This document shows positions 33,687 to 42,579 of a DNA stretch of 48,942 bases, piece after piece (the first letter of the stretch is position 1; every line of letters begins with the position of its first letter). This DNA comes from JBNKFQ01 sp050289385. GTDB lineage: Bacteria; Pseudomonadota; Gammaproteobacteria; Pseudomonadales; Porticoccaceae. A program made the position numbers and the translations under genes. The notes beneath the pieces were generated by a model that was not told the origin of the DNA, did no database searches, and worked only from the letters and a program-made list of their open reading frames with translations. The DNA lies in NCBI GenBank assembly GCA_050289385.1, contig JBNKFQ010000083.1, positions 1 through 48,942 of the forward strand. Reading direction: 5' to 3'.

Positions 33687-34876
33687 GGCGCCTGCTGGTT
33701 GGTTTTGCCGCCGTACTGTTGGTCGGCGCGCTGCTGGCGTGGCTGATGCAGCAGGAAAGTGGCTACCTGCTGTTGGTTGTGGGTAATACCAGTGTCGAAA
33801 TGAACTTGTGGGCGGCGCTGGTGGCACTGTTACTCGTGACGCTTGTCGTGCGCCTGGTATGGCGTTTGCTCAGCTCCCTGAAAATATTTGGTCGCTGGCG
33901 ACAGGCCCGTTTGGATAAGCACCGGGCATTGACGGCACATGGGTTATTACAGTTTATCGAGGGGCGATGGGATTTGGCGTGTCGCACATTGACCCGTGCC
34001 GCACCAAAATCCGATATGCCGCTGGTGAACTATTTGGCGGCTGCCAATGCCGCCTTTGAATCTGGTGACACGGAATCCGTACACAGTTTGTTGGCGAAGG
34101 CGACTCAGGTTGAGGGCGATAGTGAATTTGCGGTTGGTATTACTCAGGCGCGGTTGCATATCAAGGCGGGTTGTTTTGAGGAGGCCCTCGCCAATCTGAA
34201 ACGTTTGCACAAACAGGATCCGGAACACCCCTGTGTGTTGAGTTTGTTGCAACAGACTTATCGTGCGGTTGGTGATTGGGACAGTTTGTACCAATTGTTG
34301 CCTGAACTGCGTCGCCGAAAAATTTACGACAAGGAACGTTTTATCGTACTTGAGGAAGAAGTGTACTCTGCCCGGCTGACAAACCTGGCGCAGAGGGCGG
34401 CACACAAACCGGGTGGTTCTGCCGGGGATGAGCTGTCGGCTCTGTGGGATCAAATGCCGGGCCATATTCGGCGCAGTACGCCAGTGGTCGCTGCGTACAG
34501 CGACTATTTGCAACGGCTGGGCGATGGTGAACGAGCCGAAAAGTTATTGCGCAAAACACTTAATGCGCATTGGGATGACAAGCTGGTGCGTCGCTACGGA
34601 TTTGTTACTGGCGCAGATGTCAGCGCGCAAATGGTGGTTGCCGAAGCATGGTTGCGCGAACGACCCAATAACCCGGAATTATTGCTCGCACTTGGGCGTT
34701 TGGCACAACATGCGGAATTGTGGGGTAAGGCACGGGACTATCTCGAGAGCTCGCTGGCATTATCTGGCCATGCCGAAACTTATGCTGAGTTAGCGCGATT
34801 AATGGCGCAACTGGGTGACCCGGATAAAAGTGCAGAATATTATCGGCGCGGGTTGCTGCAAAAGGCTGAAAGTTAA
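33683..34876 (+). CDS. hemY: HemY-type TPR membrane protein
   Basis: 397 residues. Two N-terminal transmembrane helices (about 4-24 and 39-63) precede a TPR-rich domain, with repeats visible at AGCFEEALANLKRLHKQDPEHP and ELARLMAQLGDPDKSAEYYRRG. This is the gammaproteobacterial HemY, a TPR protein associated with the heme operon, not the protoporphyrinogen oxidase of the same name in Bacillus. The start overlaps the hemX stop. Confidence 0.9.
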   Translation: MRRLLVGFAAVLLVGALLAWLMQQESGYLLLVVGNTSVEMNLWAALVALLLVTLVVRLVWRLLSSLKIFGRWRQARLDKHRALTAHGLLQFIEGRWDLACRTLTRAAPKSDMPLVNYLAAANAAFESGDTESVHSLLAKATQVEGDSEFAVGITQARLHIKAGCFEEALANLKRLHKQDPEHPCVLSLLQQTYRAVGDWDSLYQLLPELRRRKIYDKERFIVLEEEVYSARLTNLAQRAAHKPGGSAGDELSALWDQMPGHIRRSTPVVAAYSDYLQRLGDGERAEKLLRKTLNAHWDDKLVRRYGFVTGADVSAQMVVAEAWLRERPNNPELLLALGRLAQHAELWGKARDYLESSLALSGHAETYAELARLMAQLGDPDKSAEYYRRGLLQKAES

Positions 34877-35014
34877 AGGCTCGCTTGTCGATAGCCTGCC
34901 AGGAATTACAATGCTGTTGGCATTGTCTGTTGTGTAAACAATTCCACCTGTTTTTACTTGTCTGCTTCTGTTAGGATCGCGCGCTTTTGCTCGTCGTCCT
35001 GTCAGGAGTTGTTG

Positions 35015-36574
35015 ATGTCCACTGTTTCGCTCGCCGCTATACCTTCCGGTAAAAGTCTCAAAAACGAAATATTGTCTGGTTTGACTGTGGCGTTGGCACT
35101 GGTGCCAGAGGCTGTGGCTTTTGCTTTTGTGGCGCATGTAGAACCGCTGGTGGGTTTATATGCCGCCTTTATTGTTGGATTAATTGCGGCGACTATCGGT
35201 GGTCGCCCGGGTATGATTTCGGGGGCGACTGGTGCACTGGCAGTGGTGATGGTTTCGCTGGTGGTGGAACATGGTGTCGAGTACCTGTTTGCCGCAGTAG
35301 TGTTAATGGGGATTATTCAGGTTGGCGCCGGTATGTTGCGGCTTGGTAAATTTATTCGCATGGTGCCTCATCCGGTGATGCTTGGTTTTGTTAATGGCCT
35401 TGCCATTGTGATTTTTCTGGCCCAGTTACAGCAATTTCCATTGCCAAACGTGGAGGGTAGATGGTTCTCTTACGAAGCCTGGCAAGCACTATTGAATTAT
35501 GGAGAGTTGTGGGTGATGGTTGGTCTGGTTGGGTTGACCATGATTATTATTTGGCTTTTGCCCAAGCTGACCAGGGCAATTCCTGCATCACTGGTGGCGA
35601 TTGCTGTGGTGAGTTTGCTGGTCATTGGTTTTTCCATTGACACCAGAGAGGTTGGGGACGTTGCCTCAGTGGCTGGTGGTTGGCCGGAGTTTCATCTTCC
35701 AATGGTGCCATTTAGTCTGGAAACACTGTGGATTGTTTTACCGTACTCTCTGATTTTGGCGGCAATTGGAATGATTGAATCGTTATTGACTCTCACGTTA
35801 ATCGACGAGGTAACTGATACTCGGGGTAAGGGCAATAAAGAATGTATTGGCCAGGGGGTGGCTAACACAGTAACAGGTTTTTTTGGCGGCATGGGTGGGT
35901 GCGCCATGATCGGGCAAAGTATGATTAATATCAATTCTGGTGGTCGTGGTCGATTGTCTGGCATTTCGGCTGCATTGTTCCTGCTCTGCTTTATTTTATT
36001 TGCCTCGGATTTGATTGAACGCATACCGCTGGCGGCTCTGGTGGGCGTAATGTTTATTGTGGTGATTGGCACTTTTGAATGGTCCAGTTTCCGAATTATG
36101 GGGAAAGTGCCGAAAGGAGATGCATTTGTTCTTGTCCTGGTATCAGCCATTACTGTTATGACTGATTTGGCAATTGCGGTGCTGGTCGGGGTTATTGTAT
36201 CGGCTCTGGTGTTCGCATGGGAGCATGCCAAGCATATTCGAGTAGAGGTGAGGACAGGGGCTTCCGGGTCAAAAATTTACGAACTGCATGGGCCGCTTTT
36301 TTTTGGTTCTATCAGCCATTTTCGCGATCTGTTCGACCCCGTAAATGATCCGGATGATGTGATTGTTGAATTTCAAAATTCCCGAGTTTGTGACCATTCG
36401 GCAATTGAAGCGATTGATTCTTTGGCCGAACGTTATCTGGCAGCCAATAAAACCTTGCACTTGCGTCACCTTAGTTCCGAATGTACTACTTTACTGAAAA
36501 AAGCCGGGGATCTGGTGGAGGTAAATATGCTGGAAGATCCGCGTTATTATGTGGCAGATGATGCTCTCGGGTGA
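35015..36574 (+). CDS. SulP family inorganic anion transporter with STAS domain
   Basis: 519 residues from the ATG at 35015 (CAGGAG seven bases upstream); the frame opens 57 bases earlier without a ribosome site. The SulP membrane core contains GLTVALALVPEAVAFAFVAH, GRPGMISGATGALAVVM and the FFGGMGGCAMIGQSMIN motif. A short C-terminal STAS domain (about 415-505) contains VIVEFQNSRVCDHSAIEAID. Its sequence differs clearly from the DauA-like protein at 25358, so it is not a recent duplicate. The substrate (sulfate, bicarbonate or a dicarboxylate) cannot be told. It begins 138 bases after hemY and is followed by a large inverted repeat. Confidence 0.88.
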   Translation: MSTVSLAAIPSGKSLKNEILSGLTVALALVPEAVAFAFVAHVEPLVGLYAAFIVGLIAATIGGRPGMISGATGALAVVMVSLVVEHGVEYLFAAVVLMGIIQVGAGMLRLGKFIRMVPHPVMLGFVNGLAIVIFLAQLQQFPLPNVEGRWFSYEAWQALLNYGELWVMVGLVGLTMIIIWLLPKLTRAIPASLVAIAVVSLLVIGFSIDTREVGDVASVAGGWPEFHLPMVPFSLETLWIVLPYSLILAAIGMIESLLTLTLIDEVTDTRGKGNKECIGQGVANTVTGFFGGMGGCAMIGQSMININSGGRGRLSGISAALFLLCFILFASDLIERIPLAALVGVMFIVVIGTFEWSSFRIMGKVPKGDAFVLVLVSAITVMTDLAIAVLVGVIVSALVFAWEHAKHIRVEVRTGASGSKIYELHGPLFFGSISHFRDLFDPVNDPDDVIVEFQNSRVCDHSAIEAIDSLAERYLAANKTLHLRHLSSECTTLLKKAGDLVEVNMLEDPRYYVADDALG

Positions 36575-36659
36575 AGGTTGTTTGATGGTGGGTGGTTTCG
36601 CCCCTCTGGTTGGGTGGGCCGCCTGCGGCGGGTTCAGCTCCCCACTCCGGGGGCGAGTC

Positions 36660-36687
36660 ACTTTTCTTTGCTGGCACAAAGAAAAGT
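36660..36687. repeat. Hairpin in the left arm of the large inverted repeat
   Basis: ACTTTTCTTTG and CAAAGAAAAGT form a perfect 11-bp stem around a 6-base loop. Confidence 0.85.
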
Positions 36688-37154
36688 AACCAAAAGAAAG
36701 TGCCCAAAAGCCCCCGTCACGCTCGCCAGTACACCCAAACTTCCTACCGCTTTGCATTCCTCCCTGCTGCTGCCAATTTATACCTCCTCCAGGTACCACA
36801 TCATATGACCAGGTTCTCCCCTGGAGGCTCGCAAGCAGGCTTTTTTCGTGGGTCGCTCCATTTGAATCTTGTGCCAGTTTGCAACATCCCCTGACTACCT
36901 CGTAATCGGTAGCTTGCTGTGTACCCGCTACCAATTTGTTGGCAGTCCCGTGGTGTTTTGGGGTTACCGATCAAGTTGAACGGAGAAAGCCCAGAAAAAA
37001 GCCTGCTTGCGAAAGAGTTGCAGTGAACCGCGGAGAAACGGTGTGGGACCTGGAGGAGGTATAAATTGGCAGCAGCAAGGAGGAATGCAAAGCACGCCGA
37101 AGATAGAGTGTACTGGCGAGGGTGACGGGGCTTTTAGCCCCTTTTTGTTTGGTT

Positions 37155-37184
37155 ACTTTATTTTTGGGGCAGCAAAAATAAAGT
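37155..37184. repeat. Hairpin in the right arm of the large inverted repeat
   Basis: ACTTTATTTTTG and CAAAAATAAAGT form a perfect 12-bp stem around a 6-base loop. It occupies the place of the left-arm hairpin but its stem sequence differs on both sides in matching fashion. Confidence 0.85.
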
Positions 37185-37313
37185 GACTCGCCCCCGGAGT
37201 GGGGAGCTGGACCCGCCGCAGGCGGCCCACCCAGTCAAAGGGGCGAAACGCTCCATTATACCCACCCTGCTCAACACTGGTATTACACATAAAAAAAGTT
37301 ATAACCTGACACT

Positions 37314-37505
37314 ATGAATATTCTGGAAGAGCAATCTATACATTGTCCTTATTGCGATGAAAAGATAGTCATATTGATTGACTGTTCGTTGCCGCAGCAA
37401 TCGTATGTCGAAGATTGCCAGGTGTGTTGCCAGCCGATCGTATTGGATGTTCAGGTTTGGGACGACGGCCAGATAAGCATTGACGCCAGTATGGAGAACG
37501 TCTGA
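37314..37505 (+). CDS. CPXCG-motif cysteine-rich protein
   Basis: A 63-residue acidic protein with paired cysteines: CPYC at 11-14, one at residue 24, then CQVCC at 35-39. This is the CPXCG pattern of small gammaproteobacterial zinc-ribbon-like proteins (here CPYCD). IVLDVQVWDDGQISIDAS near the end fits the family. The function is unknown. It stands alone between the repeat element and fumC, 67 bases before the latter. Confidence 0.85.
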   Translation: MNILEEQSIHCPYCDEKIVILIDCSLPQQSYVEDCQVCCQPIVLDVQVWDDGQISIDASMENV

Positions 37506-37572
37506 TGTTAGTGCGGTAGCCGCAGAGCAAACCAATCCCCTATACTGAAGAACAGGAAATGGAGACAGCACC

Positions 37573-38940
37573 ATGGTGAAATCTCGCATCGAAAAGGACA
37601 GTATGGGTGAAGTGGTTGTGCCTGGTTCAGCGCTTTACGGCGCGCAAACCCAGCGTGCGGTAAACAACTTTCCCATCAGTGGTATTACCATGCCAGAGCC
37701 ATTTATTTGCGCACTGGGCCAAATCAAGCAAGCGGCCGCCGAAGCCAATACCGAACTGGGATTGTTGTCGCCGGAAATGGGCAATGCCATCGGCGAGTCT
37801 GCGAAAGCTGTGGCGGCAGGTCAGTATCACGATCAATTTCCGGTAGATGTATTTCAAACCGGTTCTGGCACCAGTTCCAATATGAATGCCAATGAAGTGA
37901 TTGCATCATTGTCGCAAAAATCTCTGGGCAAGCCCGTGAGTGCCAACGATGATGTCAATATGGGGCAGAGTAGCAATGATGTCATACCCTCTGCTATTCA
38001 TGTGAGTGCTGCCACTTTATTGAATGCCAGATTAATACCTGCCTTGGAGCAGTTGAAAAGCGCGATATTAAGCAAGGCTACAGAAGTCGATGGCTGCGTT
38101 AAAACTGGCCGCACTCATCTGATGGATGCAATGCCGGTACGCTTGAGCCAGGAACTGAGCGGTTGGGCAGCGCAGGTTGACAGGGGCATTGAAGGCCTGC
38201 AAGCGATACAGCCACAACTGAGGCAATTGGCTCAGGGGGGCACTGCCGTTGGTACAGGAGTCAATGCCCATCCGGAATTCGCAAATCTGTTTGCCAAAAA
38301 GCTCAGCGTTATTACTGATCTGGATTTTCGACCGAGCGACAATTTTTTTGCGGCCCTGAGTTCCCAGGACGTTGCAGTAGCCTTGTCCGGCCAGCTAAAG
38401 GTTGTAGCAACCGCACTGTTAAAAATCGCGAATGATTTGCGCTGGATGAATTCAGGTCCGCTGGCCGGTCTTGGGGAAATTGAACTTGAGGCCTTGCAGC
38501 CCGGTTCGTCAATTATGCCGGGCAAGGTAAACCCGGTGATTCCCGAAGCGGTTGCCATGGTCGCTGCTCAAGTGACGGGCAATGACACCACTATTACTGT
38601 GGCAGGGCAATCCGGCAATTTTGAGTTGAATGTGATGCTGCCGGTTATCGCCTTCAATTTGTTACAAAGTCTGGAACTGTTGGCCAACTCGGCGGATTTG
38701 CTGGGAGACAGGGCTGTCAGCAGTTTTAAAGTAAATACCGAAAACCTTGAGCGCACCCTGGCTCGAAATCCGGTTTTGGTTACGGCGCTCAATCCGGTGG
38801 TGGGGTATCTTAAAGCAGCGGAGATAGCCAAAAAGGCCTACGCTGAGGGCAGGCCGATTCTGGACGTCGCACAAGAAGAAACAGACCTGACCAGGGAAGA
38901 GTTGAAGGAAATACTTGACCCGAAAAAACTCACAGGGTGA
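37573..38940 (+). CDS. fumC: Class II fumarate hydratase
   Basis: 455 residues; iron-independent fumarase of the TCA cycle. The family signature loop GSSIMPGKVNP, FQTGSGTSSNMNANEV and GRTHLMDAMPV show an intact active site. GGAGACAGCACC before the ATG supplies the ribosome site. It is convergent with pckA across 75 bases that include a hairpin. Confidence 0.95.
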   Translation: MVKSRIEKDSMGEVVVPGSALYGAQTQRAVNNFPISGITMPEPFICALGQIKQAAAEANTELGLLSPEMGNAIGESAKAVAAGQYHDQFPVDVFQTGSGTSSNMNANEVIASLSQKSLGKPVSANDDVNMGQSSNDVIPSAIHVSAATLLNARLIPALEQLKSAILSKATEVDGCVKTGRTHLMDAMPVRLSQELSGWAAQVDRGIEGLQAIQPQLRQLAQGGTAVGTGVNAHPEFANLFAKKLSVITDLDFRPSDNFFAALSSQDVAVALSGQLKVVATALLKIANDLRWMNSGPLAGLGEIELEALQPGSSIMPGKVNPVIPEAVAMVAAQVTGNDTTITVAGQSGNFELNVMLPVIAFNLLQSLELLANSADLLGDRAVSSFKVNTENLERTLARNPVLVTALNPVVGYLKAAEIAKKAYAEGRPILDVAQEETDLTREELKEILDPKKLTG

Positions 38941-38952
38941 AACAGAAGCTCG

Positions 38953-38991
38953 CGCAGACCAGAGTAGCCAAAAGACCGGGTCCGGTCTGCG
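38953..38991. terminator. Alternative hairpins between convergent fumC and pckA
   Basis: CGCAGACC (38953-38960) pairs with GGTCTGCG (38984-38991). Alternatively AGACCG (38973-38978) pairs with CGGTCT (38983-38988) around a 4-base loop. The two foldings are mutually exclusive. No long U-tract follows on either strand, so this is a probable but not classical terminator. Confidence 0.4.
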
Positions 38992-39015
38992 TTGGTGCCT
39001 ATGTTATAACTTTTG

Positions 39016-40578
39016 TTACAACTTTGGACCCGCTTCAACGACATCGTCAGAGACGTCAAATCGAGTGAAGTTTTCCACAAACAAACCTGCCAACTTGCCA
39101 GCTTGTTCATCATAGGCCGCCTTGTCTTCCCAAGCCTCGCGGGGATTCAGGTATTTGCCGTCAACGCCGGGAACCTCGGTTGGAATATCCAGATTGAACG
39201 GGGCGAGCTTTTGTGTGGCAACGTGGCTCAGGGAACCATTTTGAATGGCGGCGACAATTCCGCGGGTGACTGGTATCGGGAAGCGTGCGCCAGTGCCGTT
39301 GGAACCGCCTGCGCCTCCGGTCCAGCCAGTATTCACCAGGTAGACCTTTGAGCCGAATTCTTCGATGCGTTTCATCAACAGCTCGGCGTAGGCACCAGCC
39401 GGACGCGGCATAAATGGTGCTCCAAAACAGGTGGAAAACGCCGGGTTGATGCCTGCCGCAGCACCCACTTCGGTAGAGCCGACCCGTGCGGTGTAGCCAC
39501 TCAGGAAGTGGTAGGCAGCTGCCTCCTTGGACAGTATTGAAACGGGGGGCAGCACACCGGAAACATCGCAGGTAAGAAAGATGATGTTTTTGGGTTCTCC
39601 CGCGCGGTTGGCCTCGCAACGCATCTCCACATGTTCCAGAGGATAGCTGCAACGGCCATTTTCGGTCAGGGAAGTGTCGTCGTAATCGGCTGTGTGAGTG
39701 CCGTCAGACAACACAACGTTTTCGATAATGGACCCAAACCGAATGGCGTCCCAGATCACGGGCTCGTTTTTGCGGCTCAGGTTTATGGTCTTGGCGTAGC
39801 AGCCGCCTTCAAAATTAAACACAGCGCCTTTTGTCCAGCCGTGTTCATCATCACCTATCAAATAGCGTTCCGGGTCGGCGGAAAGGGTGGTCTTGCCAGT
39901 ACCCGATAATCCGAAAAACAGACAAACGTCGCCGTCTTTACCAACGTTCGCCGCACAGTGCATGGGCATAACGTCTTTTTCCGGCAGCAGAAAGTTCTGC
40001 ACAGAAAACATGCTCTTCTTCATTTCCCCGGCATACTTCATGCCCGCCAGCAGGACTTTGCGTTGAGCAAAATTAATGATGACGCAACCATCGGAATTGG
40101 TGCCGTCGCGTTCCGGGTCGCATTCAAAGTTGGCGGCATGCAAAATTTTCCATTTTTCCTTGCCCGCCGGGTTGAATTTGTCGGTGTTGATAAACATATT
40201 TTTTGCGAACAAAGCGTGCCATGCGGTTTCGGTCGTGACCCTGACGGGCAGGTAATGTTCGCAATCCTCACCGACATGCAGGTATTGGATATACCGATCT
40301 TTTGCCGACAGATAGGTGGCAACGCGGTCCCACAGGGCGTCGAATTTGTCTTGCGGAAACGGGCGATTTACAGTGCCCCAGTCGATGGCATCTGCGGTGC
40401 TCGGCTCTTCAACGATAAAGCGGTCGCCTGGAGAACGGCCAGTGCGTTTACCGGTAATGGTAGAAAACGCGCCAGTATCAGACAGTACGCCTTCTCCACG
40501 GGCGATAGCCTGTTCGATGAGTTCCGCTCGGCTCGGGTCAGTGAGCACCGTGACGGCAGATTCTTCGATATGGGTCAT
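39016..40578 (-). CDS. pckA: Phosphoenolpyruvate carboxykinase (ATP)
   Basis: Converts oxaloacetate and ATP to phosphoenolpyruvate for gluconeogenesis. It has 520 residues from the ATG at 40578; GAAGGA is nine bases upstream, whereas the nearer ATG at 40584 is too close to it. The kinase 1a motif GLSGTGKTTLS, the metal-binding GDDEHGW and the FNFEGGCYAKTI segment are intact. Its upstream region carries a tandem 14-bp direct repeat. Confidence 0.96.
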   Translation of the reverse strand: MTHIEESAVTVLTDPSRAELIEQAIARGEGVLSDTGAFSTITGKRTGRSPGDRFIVEEPSTADAIDWGTVNRPFPQDKFDALWDRVATYLSAKDRYIQYLHVGEDCEHYLPVRVTTETAWHALFAKNMFINTDKFNPAGKEKWKILHAANFECDPERDGTNSDGCVIINFAQRKVLLAGMKYAGEMKKSMFSVQNFLLPEKDVMPMHCAANVGKDGDVCLFFGLSGTGKTTLSADPERYLIGDDEHGWTKGAVFNFEGGCYAKTINLSRKNEPVIWDAIRFGSIIENVVLSDGTHTADYDDTSLTENGRCSYPLEHVEMRCEANRAGEPKNIIFLTCDVSGVLPPVSILSKEAAAYHFLSGYTARVGSTEVGAAAGINPAFSTCFGAPFMPRPAGAYAELLMKRIEEFGSKVYLVNTGWTGGAGGSNGTGARFPIPVTRGIVAAIQNGSLSHVATQKLAPFNLDIPTEVPGVDGKYLNPREAWEDKAAYDEQAGKLAGLFVENFTRFDVSDDVVEAGPKL

Positions 40579-40596
40579 GAGCATTGGTCCTTCCAA

Positions 40597-40625
40597 GGGT
40601 CTGTATAAATAGGGTCTCTATAAAT
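40597..40625 (-). promoter_or_regulatory. Tandem 14-bp direct repeat upstream of pckA
   Basis: GGGTCTGTATAAAT (40597-40610) and GGGTCTCTATAAAT (40612-40625) differ at one base and are spaced by one. On the coding strand each carries a -10-like TATA segment. They may be duplicated promoter boxes or tandem regulator sites. Confidence 0.45.
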
Positions 40626-40711
40626 CTGATTATGAGTAACCGGGGTGAAAAAAGAGGCGCATTATGCCAGAAATCGCCGCGTGAGGCGATGGGCGTATTT
40701 GGCGGCCAATG

Positions 40712-41602
40712 TCAATGCAAAACCGGTGGTTCACCGTCAAACAATTTGCGTATCTCGTCGTCGTCAAACGGGTAAGAAGTCAGGCAAAACTGACAATTTA
40801 TTTCCACGACTCCCCGCTCTTCCAGCAGCTCTTCCAGCTCCTGTCGTTGCATCGATCTGAGCATGCTGGCGGTGCGTTCGTACGAACAACTGCAGGCAAA
40901 TTTCAAATCGGTTGGCTCAAACAGGCGCAGCTCCTCCTGATGAAACAGGCGATAGAGTTGGTCGCGATGGTCCAGATTTAACTGCTCATCCGCTTTGATG
41001 GTTTCGGCGAGCCGGGTCAGGTGTTCCCATTGTGACTCACAATATTCACTGTTGGCTTCGGTATTCGGGGGCATGGTTTTCGGGGGCATGGCTTGCAGCA
41101 GAAGACCGGCAGCGTGATTGCCATTGGCATTGAGCCAGATGCGCGTGGGCAGTTGTTCGGACTGTTCAAACCAGGATTCAAGGCACCGGCTAAAGGTTGC
41201 GTGTTCCAGTGGCACGATACCCTGATAGCGCTCACCTCTGGTGGGCTCGATGGTAATCGCCAGATGGCCATTGCCGATAAGTTGGCGCAGATCATCGCTG
41301 TTGAGGTTGGCCGCATCCTCGAACCGGGCAACACCTCGCAAGTTTTGCTTGCGTGTACAGTCGGCCACAATCAGACCCAGGGGACCATCGCCACGAGCCT
41401 GTATGGTAAGGATGCCATCAAATTTGAGGGTTGCGCTGAGTAATCCGGCAGCGGCAAGAAACTCCCCGAGCAATTTTTGTACGATGGGTGGGTAATCTGC
41501 CTTGTCGAGCACAGACTGGTAACTGTCTGACAGTGTGACAATCTCGCCCCGAATATCGGAGCGATCAAACAGAAAGCGGTGTAATTTGTCGCGGTCGTTC
41601 AT
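40712..41602 (-). CDS. hslO: Redox-regulated chaperone Hsp33
   Basis: A protein of 296 residues, activated as a holdase by oxidation. The C-terminal zinc centre is intact: C237 and C239 in FACSCS and C270 and C273 in NCQFC. The N-terminal domain carries GPLGLIVADC. A short run MPPKTMPPNTE (172-182), encoded by a near-duplicated 12-base unit, lies in the linker. Followed by pckA, 133 bases downstream on the same strand. Confidence 0.95.
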   Translation of the reverse strand: MNDRDKLHRFLFDRSDIRGEIVTLSDSYQSVLDKADYPPIVQKLLGEFLAAAGLLSATLKFDGILTIQARGDGPLGLIVADCTRKQNLRGVARFEDAANLNSDDLRQLIGNGHLAITIEPTRGERYQGIVPLEHATFSRCLESWFEQSEQLPTRIWLNANGNHAAGLLLQAMPPKTMPPNTEANSEYCESQWEHLTRLAETIKADEQLNLDHRDQLYRLFHQEELRLFEPTDLKFACSCSYERTASMLRSMQRQELEELLEERGVVEINCQFCLTSYPFDDDEIRKLFDGEPPVLH

Positions 41603-41725
41603 CTGGAGAACTGCAGGATTCGTTGAAGGGAGCGAACTTTAGGGAAATCGGCCAGAATTGTCCAGATGGTTGCACTGGGTCGCTGCTCTTCTCACGGCAA
41701 CAGATGTTGGGCGACACACGGATTG

Positions 41726-42175
41726 TTAACAGCGTTTATCGACGAGTTTCTTCAGTTCCTCTGCTCGTCTGGCTCTCTCTGTTTCAGAAATCGTATAGCG
41801 TTTGCCGTTTTTGTCGACAAAAATCACTCGGCCCTGCATTTTTCTCAGATCCGCCCTGGCGCGCGCGCATGCCCGGTCACGTTGGTGTTTTTGCCGGGCT
41901 TCTTGCTGTTGTGTTTGCTGGCGGTAAGCGCGTTCGGCTTCGCTTTCTTGTGGGAATACCTGTTTTAAGCGAGCAGTCTCATCGTTTGTTCGGGATGTAT
42001 TCACAGGTTTCAGGTCGTCAGTTATGTCGGTAACTTTATGGGTGTCGACTGGCGGTTTATCGCTGTAGTGGACCTTGCCTTTGGCATCAACCCATTTGTA
42101 CAGCTTGTCAGCGGCGACGAAGGGGCAAAGGGTTATGGTGAGTAGTAGCGCGATTATTTGAGTATAGCTTCTCAT
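41726..42175 (-). CDS. Exported DUF4124 domain protein
   Basis: 149 residues. The signal peptide (TQIIALLLTITLCPFVAA) is followed directly by the DUF4124 motif KLYKWVDAKGKVHYSDKPP. A charged, coiled-coil-like region (RQQTQQQEARQKHQRDRACA) follows and the protein ends in a terminal cysteine (LVDKRC). Function unknown; the family is periplasmic. It overlaps the hslR stop by four bases, so the two are co-translated. Confidence 0.88.
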   Translation of the reverse strand: MRSYTQIIALLLTITLCPFVAADKLYKWVDAKGKVHYSDKPPVDTHKVTDITDDLKPVNTSRTNDETARLKQVFPQESEAERAYRQQTQQQEARQKHQRDRACARARADLRKMQGRVIFVDKNGKRYTISETERARRAEELKKLVDKRC

Positions 42176-42567
42176 CTGTCCTGCTCCCTGAAGCGATGAA
42201 TCTGGCGACGTTGTTTTTTCGATGGCCGCCCCGGTGGCGCTGCATCGGATAAACGCAAAGCTTTGCGTTGTGCTGCGGCTGCCTCCCGGCGAGCAATGCT
42301 GTCTTCTGTTTCCCGGTAAAGCACAGCGGCTTCAGTCGCGCCGCGTCGCTGATCCGACAGGGCAGTGACCACCACCACTTTTTCATCCCGGCCTTGCCGA
42401 ACCTCTATGGTAATACCGTTGCGAATCTCTTTGCTTGCCTTGGCGCGTTGGCCATCGATATGTACTTTGCCGCCCTCAATGGCAGCCTTTGCCAGCGCTC
42501 GTGTTTTGAAAAAACGGGCCGCCCACAACCATTTATCCAGTCGTACTTTCGATAAGTTGTCCGCCAC
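42172..42567 (-). CDS. hslR: Ribosome-associated heat shock protein Hsp15 (S4 domain)
   Basis: 131 residues. The S4 RNA-binding domain fills the first half: RLDKWLWAARFFKTR and AIEGGKVHIDGQRAKASK. A basic C-terminal tail (RPSKKQRRQIHRFREQ) is typical of Hsp15, which rescues 50S subunits that carry a nascent chain. It begins 12 bases after yrfG and overlaps the DUF4124 gene. Confidence 0.94.
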   Translation of the reverse strand: MADNLSKVRLDKWLWAARFFKTRALAKAAIEGGKVHIDGQRAKASKEIRNGITIEVRQGRDEKVVVVTALSDQRRGATEAAVLYRETEDSIARREAAAAQRKALRLSDAAPPGRPSKKQRRQIHRFREQDR

Positions 42568-42579
42568 CGTTAATCCCTT

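Larger units (their letters stand above)
36595..37249. repeat. Large inverted repeat element, two arms of about 265 bp
   Basis: The left arm (about 36595-36859) and right arm (about 36981-37249) are reverse complements over most of their length. They include GGGTGGGCCGCCTGCGGCGG, GCTCCCCACTCCGGGGGCGA, the TTTGCATTCCTCC and GCTGCTGCCAATTTATACCT blocks and GCAAGCAGGCTTTTTTC. The spacer is about 120 bp and has smaller inverted sequences. The open frames in it are translations of the repeat, not genes. No transposase is present. Two copies of a repeat in opposite orientation is the simplest reading. This accounts for nearly all of the 739-base gene-free stretch 36575-37313. Confidence 0.85.

Noticed and set aside
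36592..36894. Open frame of 100 codons in the large inverted repeat.
   Set aside because: It follows the repeat sequence, has no ribosome site and contains no recognisable domain; the arms are better explained as structured noncoding repeats.
36595..37249. Insertion sequence.
   Set aside because: No transposase frame and no target-site duplication were seen; the structure is a pair of opposite repeats.
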